Shown here piece after piece: positions 1 to 9,662 of a stretch of 64,000 bases of DNA (positions are counted from its first letter, which is position 1; every line of letters starts with the position of its first letter). Made by a program: the position numbers and the translations under genes. Where the stretch lies: assembly GCF_001613935.1 (NCBI RefSeq), contig NZ_LQCI01000049.1, positions 124,001 to 188,000 on the forward strand, read 5' to 3'. The DNA is from Amycolatopsis regifaucium (GTDB lineage: Bacteria > Actinomycetota > Actinomycetes > Mycobacteriales > Pseudonocardiaceae). The notes under the pieces are model-generated. The model was given only the letters and a program-made list of their open reading frames with translations. It made no database searches and was not told the origin of the DNA.

Positions 1-1460
1 AGGAGCCCGAGTCCCAGCCGGACTTCGCCGCTCAGCCTGCCGGAAAGCCTGCCGTCGGTGAGCAGTCGTTCCAGCGCCGGGACGACCTCCGCCTGCGCGA
101 GTCCGTTGCACGCCACCGAACTGAACTTGACCGCCAGTCTGTCCACATCGGACGGTTGGAGGCCCGGTTCGTCGAGCAGGGTACGGAGCAGGTCCGTCGC
201 CGTGGCGAGGTCACCGACCGTCGACGCCTGATCGGCGGCCGCCTCGCCGTACTTCAGGGCACCGGCCCGGTCACCCGCCTTACGGCAGTGTTCGGCGAGC
301 CGCACCAGTGACTGCGGGAGGCGGTCGCGCAACAGCCGGGCCGCACGCCGATGCAGTTCCTGACGGTCGGGGCCCGGGATGGTGCGGTAGACGGCTTGCT
401 GGGCGAGCGCGTGCCGGAAGCCGTATTCGCCTTCATTGGTTTCCACCAGGACATTGCGTTCGAGCGCGAGGACGAGTGCGCGGTGGCCGCGTTCGGCGGT
501 GAGCGCGGCCGCGGCCGCCAGCAGGTCCGAAGTGGACGGTGTGCCGAGTACGGCGGCGGCCTCGGTGATCCGCCGGGCGGCCGTCGGCAGGGCGGCGAGC
601 CGTTCCACCGTCGCTTCCCGCAGCAGTGCCGGGACTTCGACGGCGTCGAGCAGACGCCGTGCGGTCGCGCCGTCGGCGTGCACCGCGCCTTCGATGCCAC
701 CGATCGCGTGCACGACCTCCTCGATCACGAACGGGATCCCCGCGGTCCGCTCGTGCAGCCGCGCGGCGAACTCCGCCGAGACGCCTCCCTCGCCGAGCAG
801 CGCCGACACCAGCGTTTGGACGCCGTCGCGGTTCAGCGGCCGGAGCGTGACGAGCACGTGTTCGGTGCCGGGCGCGGGGCGGTAGGCGCTGCCGAGTGGA
901 ATGCCGCCGGGGGTTTCCTCACGCCGGTAGGTGAGCAGGAGGGTCAGCCCGGTCGGCGGATCGGTCATCAGGAACCGCAGCAGGCGGCGGGAGCCGTCGT
1001 CCGCCCAGTGGAGGTCTTCGATGAGGAGGACGTGCGGGCCCAGCGAGCCGAGCAGTTCCCGGACGGCGCGGAAGAGCCGGTGCCGGTCGGCCCTCGGGTC
1101 GCCGAGCCGCGGTGGCGGCGGGGGCAGGAAGGCCGCGAGTTCCGGCAGGTATGGCCCGAGTACGCCGGTCACGGGGTTGAGGTCGCGTGGCGGGCGGACG
1201 TCCTTGAGCGCGTCGAAGACGACGCCGTACGGGAAGGGTTCGCGCAGTGGCTGGCAGCTCCCGGTCAGGACCGGCCGTCCGGCCAGTTCGGGACAGGCCA
1301 GCAGTTCGGTGGCGAGCCGGGTCTTGCCCACGCCCGCTTCACCTTCGAGCATGATCACCGCGGGCGAGCGCATCGCGCCGTCGAGGATCGCGCGTAGTTC
1401 CGCATCACGGCCGACGAGTACCGGCGAACTCGTCCTGCGTCGGCATCCACCGATCACCAT
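1..1460 (-). CDS. LuxR-family AAA ATPase transcriptional regulator, N-terminal part (runs off the window)
   Basis: Reading leftwards from the ATG at 1460 the frame stays open to the window edge, giving about 486 residues of an incomplete protein. Residues 15-26 (VLVGRDAELRAI) resemble the start of a STAND/AAA module. A Walker A motif GEAGVGKT lies at 40-47 and a Walker B motif HVLLIEDLHWAD at about 142-153. Alanine-rich helical repeats typical of MalT/LAL regulators follow. In this family a C-terminal LuxR helix-turn-helix follows the ATPase and repeat regions; it would lie outside the window, so the LuxR assignment is inferred from architecture. A purine-rich stretch precedes the ATG. The gene is divergent from the secreted protease pair at 1731, and both promoters carry the same 13-bp motif (1492, 1707). 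Confidence 0.85.
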   Translation of the reverse strand, partial: MVIGGCRRRTSSPVLVGRDAELRAILDGAMRSPAVIMLEGEAGVGKTRLATELLACPELAGRPVLTGSCQPLREPFPYGVVFDALKDVRPPRDLNPVTGVLGPYLPELAAFLPPPPPRLGDPRADRHRLFRAVRELLGSLGPHVLLIEDLHWADDGSRRLLRFLMTDPPTGLTLLLTYRREETPGGIPLGSAYRPAPGTEHVLVTLRPLNRDGVQTLVSALLGEGGVSAEFAARLHERTAGIPFVIEEVVHAIGGIEGAVHADGATARRLLDAVEVPALLREATVERLAALPTAARRITEAAAVLGTPSTSDLLAAAAALTAERGHRALVLALERNVLVETNEGEYGFRHALAQQAVYRTIPGPDRQELHRRAARLLRDRLPQSLVRLAEHCRKAGDRAGALKYGEAAADQASTVGDLATATDLLRTLLDEPGLQPSDVDRLAVKFSSVACNGLAQAEVVPALERLLTDGRLSGRLSGEVRLGLGL

Positions 1461-1491
1461 GCCGGGTCACCCCCGCTTCACGAACAACACC

Positions 1492-1504
1492 GTTCGAGTG
1501 AACG
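1492..1504. promoter_or_regulatory. Copy 1 of GTTCGAGTGAACG motif, upstream of the LuxR-type regulator
   Basis: The 13-mer GTTCGAGTGAACG (GTTC-N4-GAAC dyad inside) occurs exactly here and again at 1707-1719. Flanks also match: CACC just before it and AGCT one base after it. It lies about 32-44 bp upstream of the regulator ATG at 1460. It is a candidate binding site; no regulator is demonstrated. Confidence 0.4.
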
Positions 1505-1706
1505 CAGCTTAAGCGCGCGCTCAGTGCTCACGGAACCCGCTCGGACGGTCACGGAACTTTCGTAGGGACGGAGGCTTTCCCCAATAGATACGTAGTCCTA
1601 CGGACTGTTGCCTCGCTTGTTCAGGCAGGTACCGCCACCCGAAAGTGATTCCAACGTGACCGCCCGTCACGGCGCTGGCCTCGACCCCCGCCGGCGCGAA
1701 CCACCT

Positions 1707-1719
1707 GTTCGAGTGAACG
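1707..1719. promoter_or_regulatory. Copy 2 of GTTCGAGTGAACG motif, just before the subtilase operon
   Basis: This is an exact second copy of the 13-mer at 1492-1504, ending 11 nt before the ATG of the first subtilase. At this distance a bound protein could block initiation, or the element could sit in the mRNA leader. Sharing it with the divergent regulator suggests one regulator acts on both transcription units (inference). Confidence 0.4.
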
Positions 1720-1730
1720 GAGCTCAGGAA

Positions 1731-2893
1731 ATGCGTGGAGATCTTCGACGTCACCGGATCGCGGGTGCGGTGCTCACCGGAGCCGCGGTAGCGGCTTCCG
1801 TGGCCTTCGCCGGACCGGCCGCGGCCGCCGAGGGGCAGATCCGCGGCGCCGGTGTGCCGGGAGCCGTCACGGACGGGTACATCGTCTCGCTGAAGAGCGG
1901 CGACGCCGGCCTCGCGGCGAAATACGGCGGTCAGGTGAAGGCGACCTACACCGCGGCGCTGAACGGCTTCTCGGCCAAGATGACCGAGGCTCAGGCGAAG
2001 CGGCTCGCCGCCGACCCCAATGTCGACTTCGTCCAGCAGGACGCGGTCGCGCACATGACCGGCACCCAGACCAACCCGACCTGGGGCCTCGACCGCATCG
2101 ACCAGAAGAACCTGCCGCTGGACCGGAAGTACACCTACCCGAACGACGGAGCCGGTGCCACGGTCTACGTAGTCGACACCGGTGTCGACTACCGCCAGGC
2201 CGAGTTCGGCGGCCGGGCGACCAGCGGTTACGACTTCATCGACAACGACAGCGACGCCCGCGACTGCCAAGGACACGGTACGCACGTCGCCGGCACCGTC
2301 GGCAGCGCCACCTACGGCGTGGCCAAGGGCGCCAAGATCGTCGCGGTCCGCGTGCTGAACTGCCAGGGCAGCGGCCAGTACTCGCAGATCATCAGCGGGA
2401 TCGACTGGGTCGTGAAGAACGCCAAGGGTCCGTCGGTGCTCACCATGAGCCTGGGCGGACCGGCCGACTCCGGGGTGGACGCAGCCGTGCGCCGCGCCGT
2501 CTCGGCGGGCATCACCAACACCGTGGCCTCCGGGAATTCCAACACCGACGCCTGCGGCACCAGCCCGGCCCGCGTGCGTGAGGCCATCACCGTCAACGCG
2601 ACCCAGAGCGACGACCGCCGGTCCTCGTTCTCGAACTACGGCAGCTGCACCGACATCTTCGCGCCCGGCACCAACATCACCTCGCTGCGCAACGGTGGCG
2701 GTACCCAGCAGATGAGCGGCACCTCGATGGCGACGCCGCACGTCGCCGGCGCGGCCGCGATCTACCTGACGTCGCACCCGTCGGCGACCCCGGCCGCCGT
2801 CGCGTCCGGTCTGGCCGCCGCCGCCACCTCCGGCGTCGTGACGAGCCCGGGCTCCGGTTCGACCAACAAGCTGCTGAACGTGGCGGGTCTCTG

Positions 2894-2894
<1 letters not shown>
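1731..2894 (+). CDS. Secreted S8 family serine peptidase (subtilase) with I9 propeptide
   Basis: A 387-aa extracellular subtilisin-like protease. Residues 1-33 form a Sec signal peptide ending near AAAA, and residues 48-110 resemble an inhibitor I9 propeptide. The catalytic domain starts near TGTQTNPTWGLDRID. Catalytic residues are Asp149 (VVDTGVD), His182 (GHGTHVAGT) and Ser332 (GTSMATPH), with oxyanion Asn269. The ATG at 1731 is chosen because a signal peptide follows at once and AGGAA lies directly upstream; the frame is open further upstream but that part looks non-coding. Its stop overlaps the start of a second subtilase (TGATG), so the pair should be co-translated. Both share the sequence TQTNPTWGLDRIDQK after the propeptide, which suggests tandem duplication. 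Confidence 0.93.
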
Positions 2895-4441
<1,547 letters not shown>

Positions 4442-4457
4442 GTCCTTGCGAACGGCG

Positions 4458-4488
4458 GTGCGCCGCGGTCACGATGACCGCGGCGCAC
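4458..4488 (+). terminator. Hairpin after the subtilase operon
   Basis: Perfect 14-bp inverted repeat GTGCGCCGCGGTCA with its complement and a 3-nt loop (CGA), 17 nt after the stop codon. There is only a weak T-rich stretch afterwards (TGTCGTTTCG). It is a likely transcription terminator for the protease pair. Confidence 0.7.
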
Positions 4489-4513
4489 TGTCGTTTCGCG
4501 GGGGGAGGCCGGG

Positions 4514-6037
4514 ATGGAGTCCTACGACGCCGTGATCGTCGGTGGCGGGCACAACGGGCTGGTGGCGGCGGCCTACCTGGCCAAGGCGGGCCGTTCGGTG
4601 CTGGTGCTCGAACGGCGTGACGAGGTCGGCGGGGCGGCGGTGTCGTTCCGTGCCTTCCCCGGCGTCGACGTCCGGCTCTCGCGGTACTCGTACCTGGTGA
4701 GCCTCCTGCCGCGCAAGATCATCGCGGACCTGGGGCTCGGCCTGGAGCTGCGGCGGCGGCGGATGTCGTCCTATACCCCCGTCGGCGACGGAGGTCTCCT
4801 TGTCGACACGGGCGACGACGGCCGTACGGCGGCGTCTTTCTCCGCGCTCACCGGGTCCACAAAGGACTTCGACGCGTGGCGGCGGTTCTACGCGATGACC
4901 TCCGGGGTCGCCGAGCGGACCTTCCCCACGCTGACGGAACCGTTGCTGTCCAGGGCGGAACTGCGGTCACGCATCGACCCGGAGGCGTGGGACGCGCTGT
5001 TCGAGCGGCCGGTCTCCGAAACGCTCACCCGGATGTTCGACGACGACACCGTCCGCGGCGTCGTCCTGACCGACGCGTTGATCGGGACTTTCGCCGACGC
5101 CGGCGATTTCCGGCAGAACCTGTGCCTGCTCTACCACGTGATCGGCAACGAGACCGGCGACTGGGACGTGCCGGTCGGCGGGATGGGTGCGGTGACCGGC
5201 GCGCTCGCGTCCGCCGCGCGGGCAGCTGGAGCGCGGCTGGTGACCGGCGCGGAGGTGCTGTCGGTCGATCCCGGCGGCTCAGTGCGGTACCGGCGGAACG
5301 ACGACGAGTTCGTGGTGCGGGGTGGCCACGTCCTGTCGAACGTCGCGCCGCGGACGCTCGCGCGGTTGCTGGGGGAGGAGCCGCCACCGGCACCGGAGGG
5401 CGCGCAGCTCAAGGTGAACATGGTGCTGTCACGGCTGCCGCGGTTGCGCGATTCGGGAGTCGGCCCGCGAGAGGCGTTCGGAGGCACCTTCCACGTCAAC
5501 GAGGGCTACGGGCAGTTGGCGACGGCGTACGCGGAGGCCGCTGCGGGCAGGATCCCGTCGCTGCCGCCGTGCGAGATCTACTGCCACTCGCTGACCGACC
5601 CGTCGATCCTCGGTCCGGCGGAACGAGCCGCCGGGGTGCAGACGCTGACGTTGTTCGGGCTGCACATGCCCGCGCGGCTGTTCGAGGGACGCGACGACAC
5701 CGCGCGCGAGGCGGCGCTGCGGGCCACCTTGTCCTCTTTGGACAGTGTGCTGGCCGAGCCGATCGAAGACTGCGTGCTCCGTTCACCGGATGGCCGGTCG
5801 TGCATCGAAGCGAAGACCCCGCTGGACCTCGAAGCCGAACTGGGCTTGCCCGCGGGGCACATCTTCCATCGGGATCTGTCCTGGCCTTACGCCGCGGATG
5901 CCGCTCAGGTGGGTCGCTGGGGCGTCGAGACCGCGCACGATCGGGTGCTGCTCTGTGGTGCCGGGGCCGTCCGGGGCGGTGGCGTCTCCGGCATCCCCGG
6001 GCACAATGCCGCGATGGCTGTGCTGGCAAGCGCGTGA
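4514..6037 (+). CDS. Phytoene desaturase-like FAD-dependent oxidoreductase (NAD(P)/FAD)
   Basis: A 507-aa flavoprotein of the phytoene dehydrogenase / amine oxidase superfamily. The N-terminus carries the dinucleotide-binding motif VIVGGGHNGL (Gly10-x-Gly12-x-x-Gly15) followed by LVLERRDEVGGAA, as in CrtI-type and pyridine nucleotide-disulfide oxidoreductase domain-containing proteins. The C-terminus (LLCGAGAVRGGGVSGIPGHNAA) is the second FAD-contacting segment. The substrate cannot be read from the sequence, and no carotenoid genes are adjacent. A GGGGGAGG ribosome site precedes the ATG. The stop codon lies inside the left arm of a 25-bp palindrome (6031-6085) separating it from a convergent protease gene. 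Confidence 0.85.
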   Translation: MESYDAVIVGGGHNGLVAAAYLAKAGRSVLVLERRDEVGGAAVSFRAFPGVDVRLSRYSYLVSLLPRKIIADLGLGLELRRRRMSSYTPVGDGGLLVDTGDDGRTAASFSALTGSTKDFDAWRRFYAMTSGVAERTFPTLTEPLLSRAELRSRIDPEAWDALFERPVSETLTRMFDDDTVRGVVLTDALIGTFADAGDFRQNLCLLYHVIGNETGDWDVPVGGMGAVTGALASAARAAGARLVTGAEVLSVDPGGSVRYRRNDDEFVVRGGHVLSNVAPRTLARLLGEEPPPAPEGAQLKVNMVLSRLPRLRDSGVGPREAFGGTFHVNEGYGQLATAYAEAAAGRIPSLPPCEIYCHSLTDPSILGPAERAAGVQTLTLFGLHMPARLFEGRDDTAREAALRATLSSLDSVLAEPIEDCVLRSPDGRSCIEAKTPLDLEAELGLPAGHIFHRDLSWPYAADAAQVGRWGVETAHDRVLLCGAGAVRGGGVSGIPGHNAAMAVLASA

Positions 6038-6085
6038 AGGTCCCCTTCCCTTCGGCCGAGCCGAAGGGAAGGGGACCTTCACGCG
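6031..6085. terminator. Long perfect palindrome (25-bp arms, 5-nt loop), bidirectional terminator
   Basis: Arms 6031-6055 and 6061-6085 are perfectly complementary, with loop CCGAG. Each arm contains the nested palindrome GAAGGTCCCCTTC. It lies between convergent genes and overlaps the stop codon of the left one. No clear U-tract is present. It is a member of the palindrome family also seen at 21331, 30329, 38097, 43997, 46174, 51968, 52219 and 59279. Confidence 0.75.
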
Positions 6086-6095
6086 CGAAGCGGTA

Positions 6096-7547
6096 CTACT
6101 GGACCGTGAGGGTGTAGGTCGCTGTGGAGGTCTTGCCCGCCGAGTCCGTCGCGGTGACGGTCACCGGATAGGTGCCGCGCTGGAAAGGCGCGACCACCTG
6201 CATCGTCGAACTACCACCGCTCGAGATCGTCTTCGGGTTGAAGAACGGCGCGAACGGCAGGCCCTGACCGGAGGCCGAAAGCGTGATCGTGCCGGTGCCG
6301 CCGGTGGCGGAAACCGTGACGTTGCTGAAGAAACCGGGCTGGGAGGTCCCGCTGGTCGGGCTCAGGCTCACCTTGAGCTCGCCGGGCTGCGGACCACCGG
6401 CGCCGACGGTCAGCGTCAGGTTCGTGGTCGCGGTGTCGGTGGTGCCCTTGCCCGAGATCGTGACCGCGTAGTCCTTTTCGGCCGTCCCGGCGGGGACTTC
6501 GATGCTCACCTTGGCCGACTCGCCCGAGTTGATGGACGCGGGCTGGAAAGTGGCCTTCGCGCCGTCCGGCAGCCCCGAAGCGCTCAGGTCGACCTTCTCC
6601 GCGCCGTCCTTACCGGGCTTGCTGGTCACCGTGGCCGAAACGTACTCGCCCGGCTCGACCTTGAGCGAGGGCGGTGTCACGGCGAGGGAGAACTTCTCCG
6701 GGTTCTGCGGCTCGCCGATCTGCTGCTTGACCCAGTCGCCCATGTCGTTGTTGAGCCTGCCGTACACGCTGTACCACTTGAAGTCGCTACGGCTCCACGA
6801 CGCGACACCGACGACCTTGCCGTCCACGATGAGCGGTCCGCCGCTGTCGCCGGGAAGGATCGTGACGTGACCGTCGCTGTAGCCGCTGCAGATCATCGTG
6901 GCGTCGCGGAAGCCCGCGCCGACACCGTTGCAGTTGCTGCCCGCCACGATCGGCAGGGTGAACTTGTGCAGTTCGACGTTGCGGGTGTCGTCGTTGAAGT
7001 CCTTCTTGCCGTAGCCGAGTCCGAGCCCGGACTTGCCCGGCTTGTTCAGCTCGGTGTCGGCCGACGTCGCGACCTTCGCGTACTGACCCCCCGGCACTGG
7101 GATGTCGGCGTCCGTGGTGACCACGGCGACGTCGTAACCCTGGTCGAAGTTGACGTACTTCGGGTGCTTTTCATAGCTGACGACGCCGATCCGCGTTCCG
7201 CCACCGGCGTTGAGATCGTCCAGGCCGTAAAGAAAACTCTTCGCCCCCGCCGCGTCCTTGCAGTGCGCGGCGATCAGGATCTTGCGCGGGGCGACGACCG
7301 AACCGGTGCAGGTCTGACCCTGCGGCCGCGTCCCGCCTTCGCGCAGGCCCGCGATGATGAACGGGTAGTCCCGGACCGAGGCGGGCGTGCCGCCGATGGA
7401 ACTGGTGTGCAGTCCACCGGGGACGACCGCCTGATCCGTCGGGGTGACGGCGGTCAGGTTCGCGGCGGCCGCCGGTGCGGGCAGGAGGACCGAGAGGCAG
7501 CCGAGGGTGGCGGTGGCGATCCCCAGAAGCCGTTGTCTTCTGTTCAC
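6096..7547 (-). CDS. Secreted trypsin-like (S1) serine protease with C-terminal Ig-like repeats
   Basis: A 483-aa secreted protein starting at GTG 7547 behind a good GGAAAGGAA site. The signal peptide spans about 1-29 (hydrophobic core, APAAAA cleavage region). The chymotrypsin-fold domain (about 50-277) has His95 (AAHC), Asp139 (YDVAVV) and Ser235 (GDSGGPL). Paired cysteines at 80/96 and 206/220 fit disulfides. Two beta-sandwich repeats follow (about 286-385 and 392-483), each Thr/Ser/Val-rich and Ig- or NPCBM-like. Such C-terminal modules usually mediate surface or substrate binding. It is convergent with the upstream oxidoreductase and separated from it by a 25-bp palindrome. With the two subtilases it makes three secreted proteases within 6 kb. 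Confidence 0.9.
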   Translation of the reverse strand: MNRRQRLLGIATATLGCLSVLLPAPAAAANLTAVTPTDQAVVPGGLHTSSIGGTPASVRDYPFIIAGLREGGTRPQGQTCTGSVVAPRKILIAAHCKDAAGAKSFLYGLDDLNAGGGTRIGVVSYEKHPKYVNFDQGYDVAVVTTDADIPVPGGQYAKVATSADTELNKPGKSGLGLGYGKKDFNDDTRNVELHKFTLPIVAGSNCNGVGAGFRDATMICSGYSDGHVTILPGDSGGPLIVDGKVVGVASWSRSDFKWYSVYGRLNNDMGDWVKQQIGEPQNPEKFSLAVTPPSLKVEPGEYVSATVTSKPGKDGAEKVDLSASGLPDGAKATFQPASINSGESAKVSIEVPAGTAEKDYAVTISGKGTTDTATTNLTLTVGAGGPQPGELKVSLSPTSGTSQPGFFSNVTVSATGGTGTITLSASGQGLPFAPFFNPKTISSGGSSTMQVVAPFQRGTYPVTVTATDSAGKTSTATYTLTVQ

Positions 7548-7634
7548 GGTGGTTCCTTTCCAGATGGCTGGAAATCACTTTCCGCATGTGCACCTGGCGG
7601 AACAACCGAGGAAGGGGCCCGTAGGGCTACGGAA

Positions 7635-8393
7635 CTAATGCACGCCGTCTCCGGTGAGCAGCTCCAGACTGTGGTCCCCGGTGCGCTCGACGTCGAGTCC
7701 CGCCTTCGACAGCACCCGGATCAATTGCTCCACAGTGGACGGTTCCGCGCGGGACTTCACCAGTTCCGCGGCCAGTCTTCCCTTGTACGCCTTGTTGAAG
7801 TGGCTCACCGTGGTGCGGTTGCCCTTCGCGTCCTCGGTCACGACGCGCACCGTCACCGCGTCCGGACGGAGTTTCGCGAGCGCCGAGTAGGTTCCGGACC
7901 TCAGATCGACGACAAGCCCCTCGATGCCCTGGAGTACCGGTTCGAGCACCGGCTTCCACACACCGCGGACGGAGCCGAGTGACGGCAGCGCGTTCCCGCC
8001 GGACAGCCGGTACGCGGGGATCGGGTCGGTCGCCGCGACCACACCGAACAGTGCCGAAGCGACGGCGAGGCGCTTCTCGGCCTTCGCCAGCGCCGCCTTG
8101 GTGAAGGACTTGACGTCGAGAGCGTCGTAGAGCACCCCGGTGTAGCGGCGCAGCGCGGGCATCGTGGGCGAGGACCACAGCTCCGCGTTGCGGGCGACCT
8201 CGTCGGCCTGCCTCGGCGTGATGCCGAGCGCGGCGATGCTGGCGGGGACGTCGCCCGCCAGTTCGGCCAGTGCGTCGGCCAGCTTCGCCCTGGTCGGGTT
8301 CAGTGCCGGGAACGACAGGGCGCCGAGGTCCAGCGGCGCGCCGGTGCCACCGGCGGCCTTGGTTTCGGAAGGGGGGAGCAGCACGAGCACCAC
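7635..8393 (-). CDS. yaaA: Peroxide stress protein YaaA (DUF328/UPF0246)
   Basis: A 252-aa cytoplasmic protein opening with LVLLPPSETKA, the signature of the YaaA/UPF0246 family, and containing YTGVLYDALD and the FNKAYKGRL segment near the C-terminus. Full length for the family. In E. coli YaaA limits Fenton damage under hydrogen peroxide by lowering free iron and has a DNA-binding helix-hairpin-helix. It is transcribed towards the S1 protease gene (about 87 nt apart) but is probably a separate function. It is divergent from the acetyltransferase at 8448, with about 54 nt between starts. Confidence 0.88.
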   Translation of the reverse strand: MVLVLLPPSETKAAGGTGAPLDLGALSFPALNPTRAKLADALAELAGDVPASIAALGITPRQADEVARNAELWSSPTMPALRRYTGVLYDALDVKSFTKAALAKAEKRLAVASALFGVVAATDPIPAYRLSGGNALPSLGSVRGVWKPVLEPVLQGIEGLVVDLRSGTYSALAKLRPDAVTVRVVTEDAKGNRTTVSHFNKAYKGRLAAELVKSRAEPSTVEQLIRVLSKAGLDVERTGDHSLELLTGDGVH

Positions 8394-8447
8394 GGAAGCG
8401 TAACTAAATGGAATGCGTCACCCGAGGCGCGGGCTTAACCTCCTGGC

Positions 8448-9416
8448 ATGAGCTTGACCTGGCGCCCGCTGACCATGGACGACATGCCGCGACTGGCCGA
8501 AACCTTCGCCGCGGCGGAGCGCGTCGAGCCGATCGACGAGCACTACAGCGCCGAGGATCTCGCCGAAGAGATCGCCTCGCCGAACGTCGACCTGCCCACC
8601 GCGACCACCAGCGCGTGGGACGGCGAAACGCTGGTCGCCTACGGGCTGCTCCGCCGTCGCGACGCGGCGAATCCGGCGCATATGGTGCGGGTCGAGACGC
8701 TCGTCCATCCCGAATACCGCGAAGACGCGATCGCCGCGCACCTCACCGGCTGGTTCGAGGAAGCGGGCAAGCGTGTCCACGCGAAGTCCTTCCCGGACGC
8801 GCCGCTGGAGCTGCACGCCGCGGCCAACACCAAGCAGCGCTGGCTCTCCGACGTGCTCGTCGGTGCCGGGTACGAGCACGCGCGGTGGTTCGTCGACATG
8901 CGTGCCGACCTCGCCTCGATCCCGCCGGTGAAGCCGCTGCCCGAAGAGTTCCCGCTCGTCACGTACGAGGAGAAGTACGAGGCCTTGACCCTTCGGTCCC
9001 GCAACGAGACCTTCGCGGACCACTGGGGGAGCACGGCGCAATCCCCGGAGGCGTGGCGGCATCTGGTGGTCGGCGGGAAGGACTTCCAGCCGGACCTGTC
9101 GTTCCTGCTGCTGAGCCCGGCCAGGGACAAGGTGGTCGCGATGGTGCTGAGCGCGTTCTTCGCCTCCGACGAGGCCGCCACGGGTGTGAAGGACCTGTAC
9201 GTCAGTCATGTCGCGACCGACGCGAGCCTTCGCGGACGCGGCATCGCGAGCGCGCTGCTCGGGCGCACGCTCGTCCAAGCCGAGGCCAAGGGCTTCCAGC
9301 GGGCTTCGCTCAACGTCGACCAGGACAACACCCACCGCGCCCTCGGCGTCTACGAACGCGTCGGGTTCAGCGAGCATCAGCGCTGGGCCGGGTACGTGAA
9401 GCCCATCCCGACCTGA
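8448..9416 (+). CDS. GNAT family N-acetyltransferase with two GNAT folds
   Basis: A 322-aa protein with tandem acetyltransferase folds, as in mycothiol synthase-type and aminoglycoside-type double GNATs. The C-terminal half carries the acetyl-CoA pyrophosphate loop RGRGIAS at about 262-268 and ends in the usual VYERVGF strand. In the N-terminal half the corresponding loop is YREDAIAAHL, lacking the R-x-x-G-x-G pattern, so only the C-terminal half is likely to bind acetyl-CoA. The substrate is unknown. A paralogue with the same layout lies at 50550-51509; both open with SWRPL/TWRPL and share an ASLNVD segment before the last helix. A small hairpin follows the stop codon. Confidence 0.85.
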   Translation: MSLTWRPLTMDDMPRLAETFAAAERVEPIDEHYSAEDLAEEIASPNVDLPTATTSAWDGETLVAYGLLRRRDAANPAHMVRVETLVHPEYREDAIAAHLTGWFEEAGKRVHAKSFPDAPLELHAAANTKQRWLSDVLVGAGYEHARWFVDMRADLASIPPVKPLPEEFPLVTYEEKYEALTLRSRNETFADHWGSTAQSPEAWRHLVVGGKDFQPDLSFLLLSPARDKVVAMVLSAFFASDEAATGVKDLYVSHVATDASLRGRGIASALLGRTLVQAEAKGFQRASLNVDQDNTHRALGVYERVGFSEHQRWAGYVKPIPT

Positions 9417-9423
9417 CCGCTTG

Positions 9424-9439
9424 CCACCCGAAAGGGTGG
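9424..9439 (+). terminator. Small GAAA-loop hairpin after the acetyltransferase
   Basis: CCACCC-GAAA-GGGTGG, a 6-bp stem closed by a GNRA-type tetraloop, followed by ATTTC, 8 nt after the stop codon. It is short and may be a weak terminator or 3'-end stabiliser. Confidence 0.4.
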
Positions 9440-9500
9440 ATTTCGGTACAGTCGATCTTCTCTGAGTGTCTGGTGGTGAACCCCGTCCGCGATCGACGTC

Positions 9501-9553
9501 GGCAGGACGCTGCCTGGTCATCGGCGTCACGGTGGTGGTTCAGGCGTCCTGCC
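9501..9553. repeat. 10-bp inverted repeat with 33-nt spacer
   Basis: GGCAGGACGC (9501-9510) and GCGTCCTGCC (9544-9553) are perfectly complementary and lie in the 246-bp leader region of the kinase-like gene. No RNA family is recognised. It could be a leader RNA stem or a relic of a small element. Nothing else is clear in 9440-9660. Confidence 0.35.
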
Positions 9554-9662
9554 ACCGCGATAGCGGCGCCTTCGGCCGTGGCGGGTTACACGTCTGGTCA
9601 CTTCGGAGGTAAGTCTTCAGCTTCGCCAACAGGCTCGGAGAGATCGCGGGGGTGGTAGGGCG

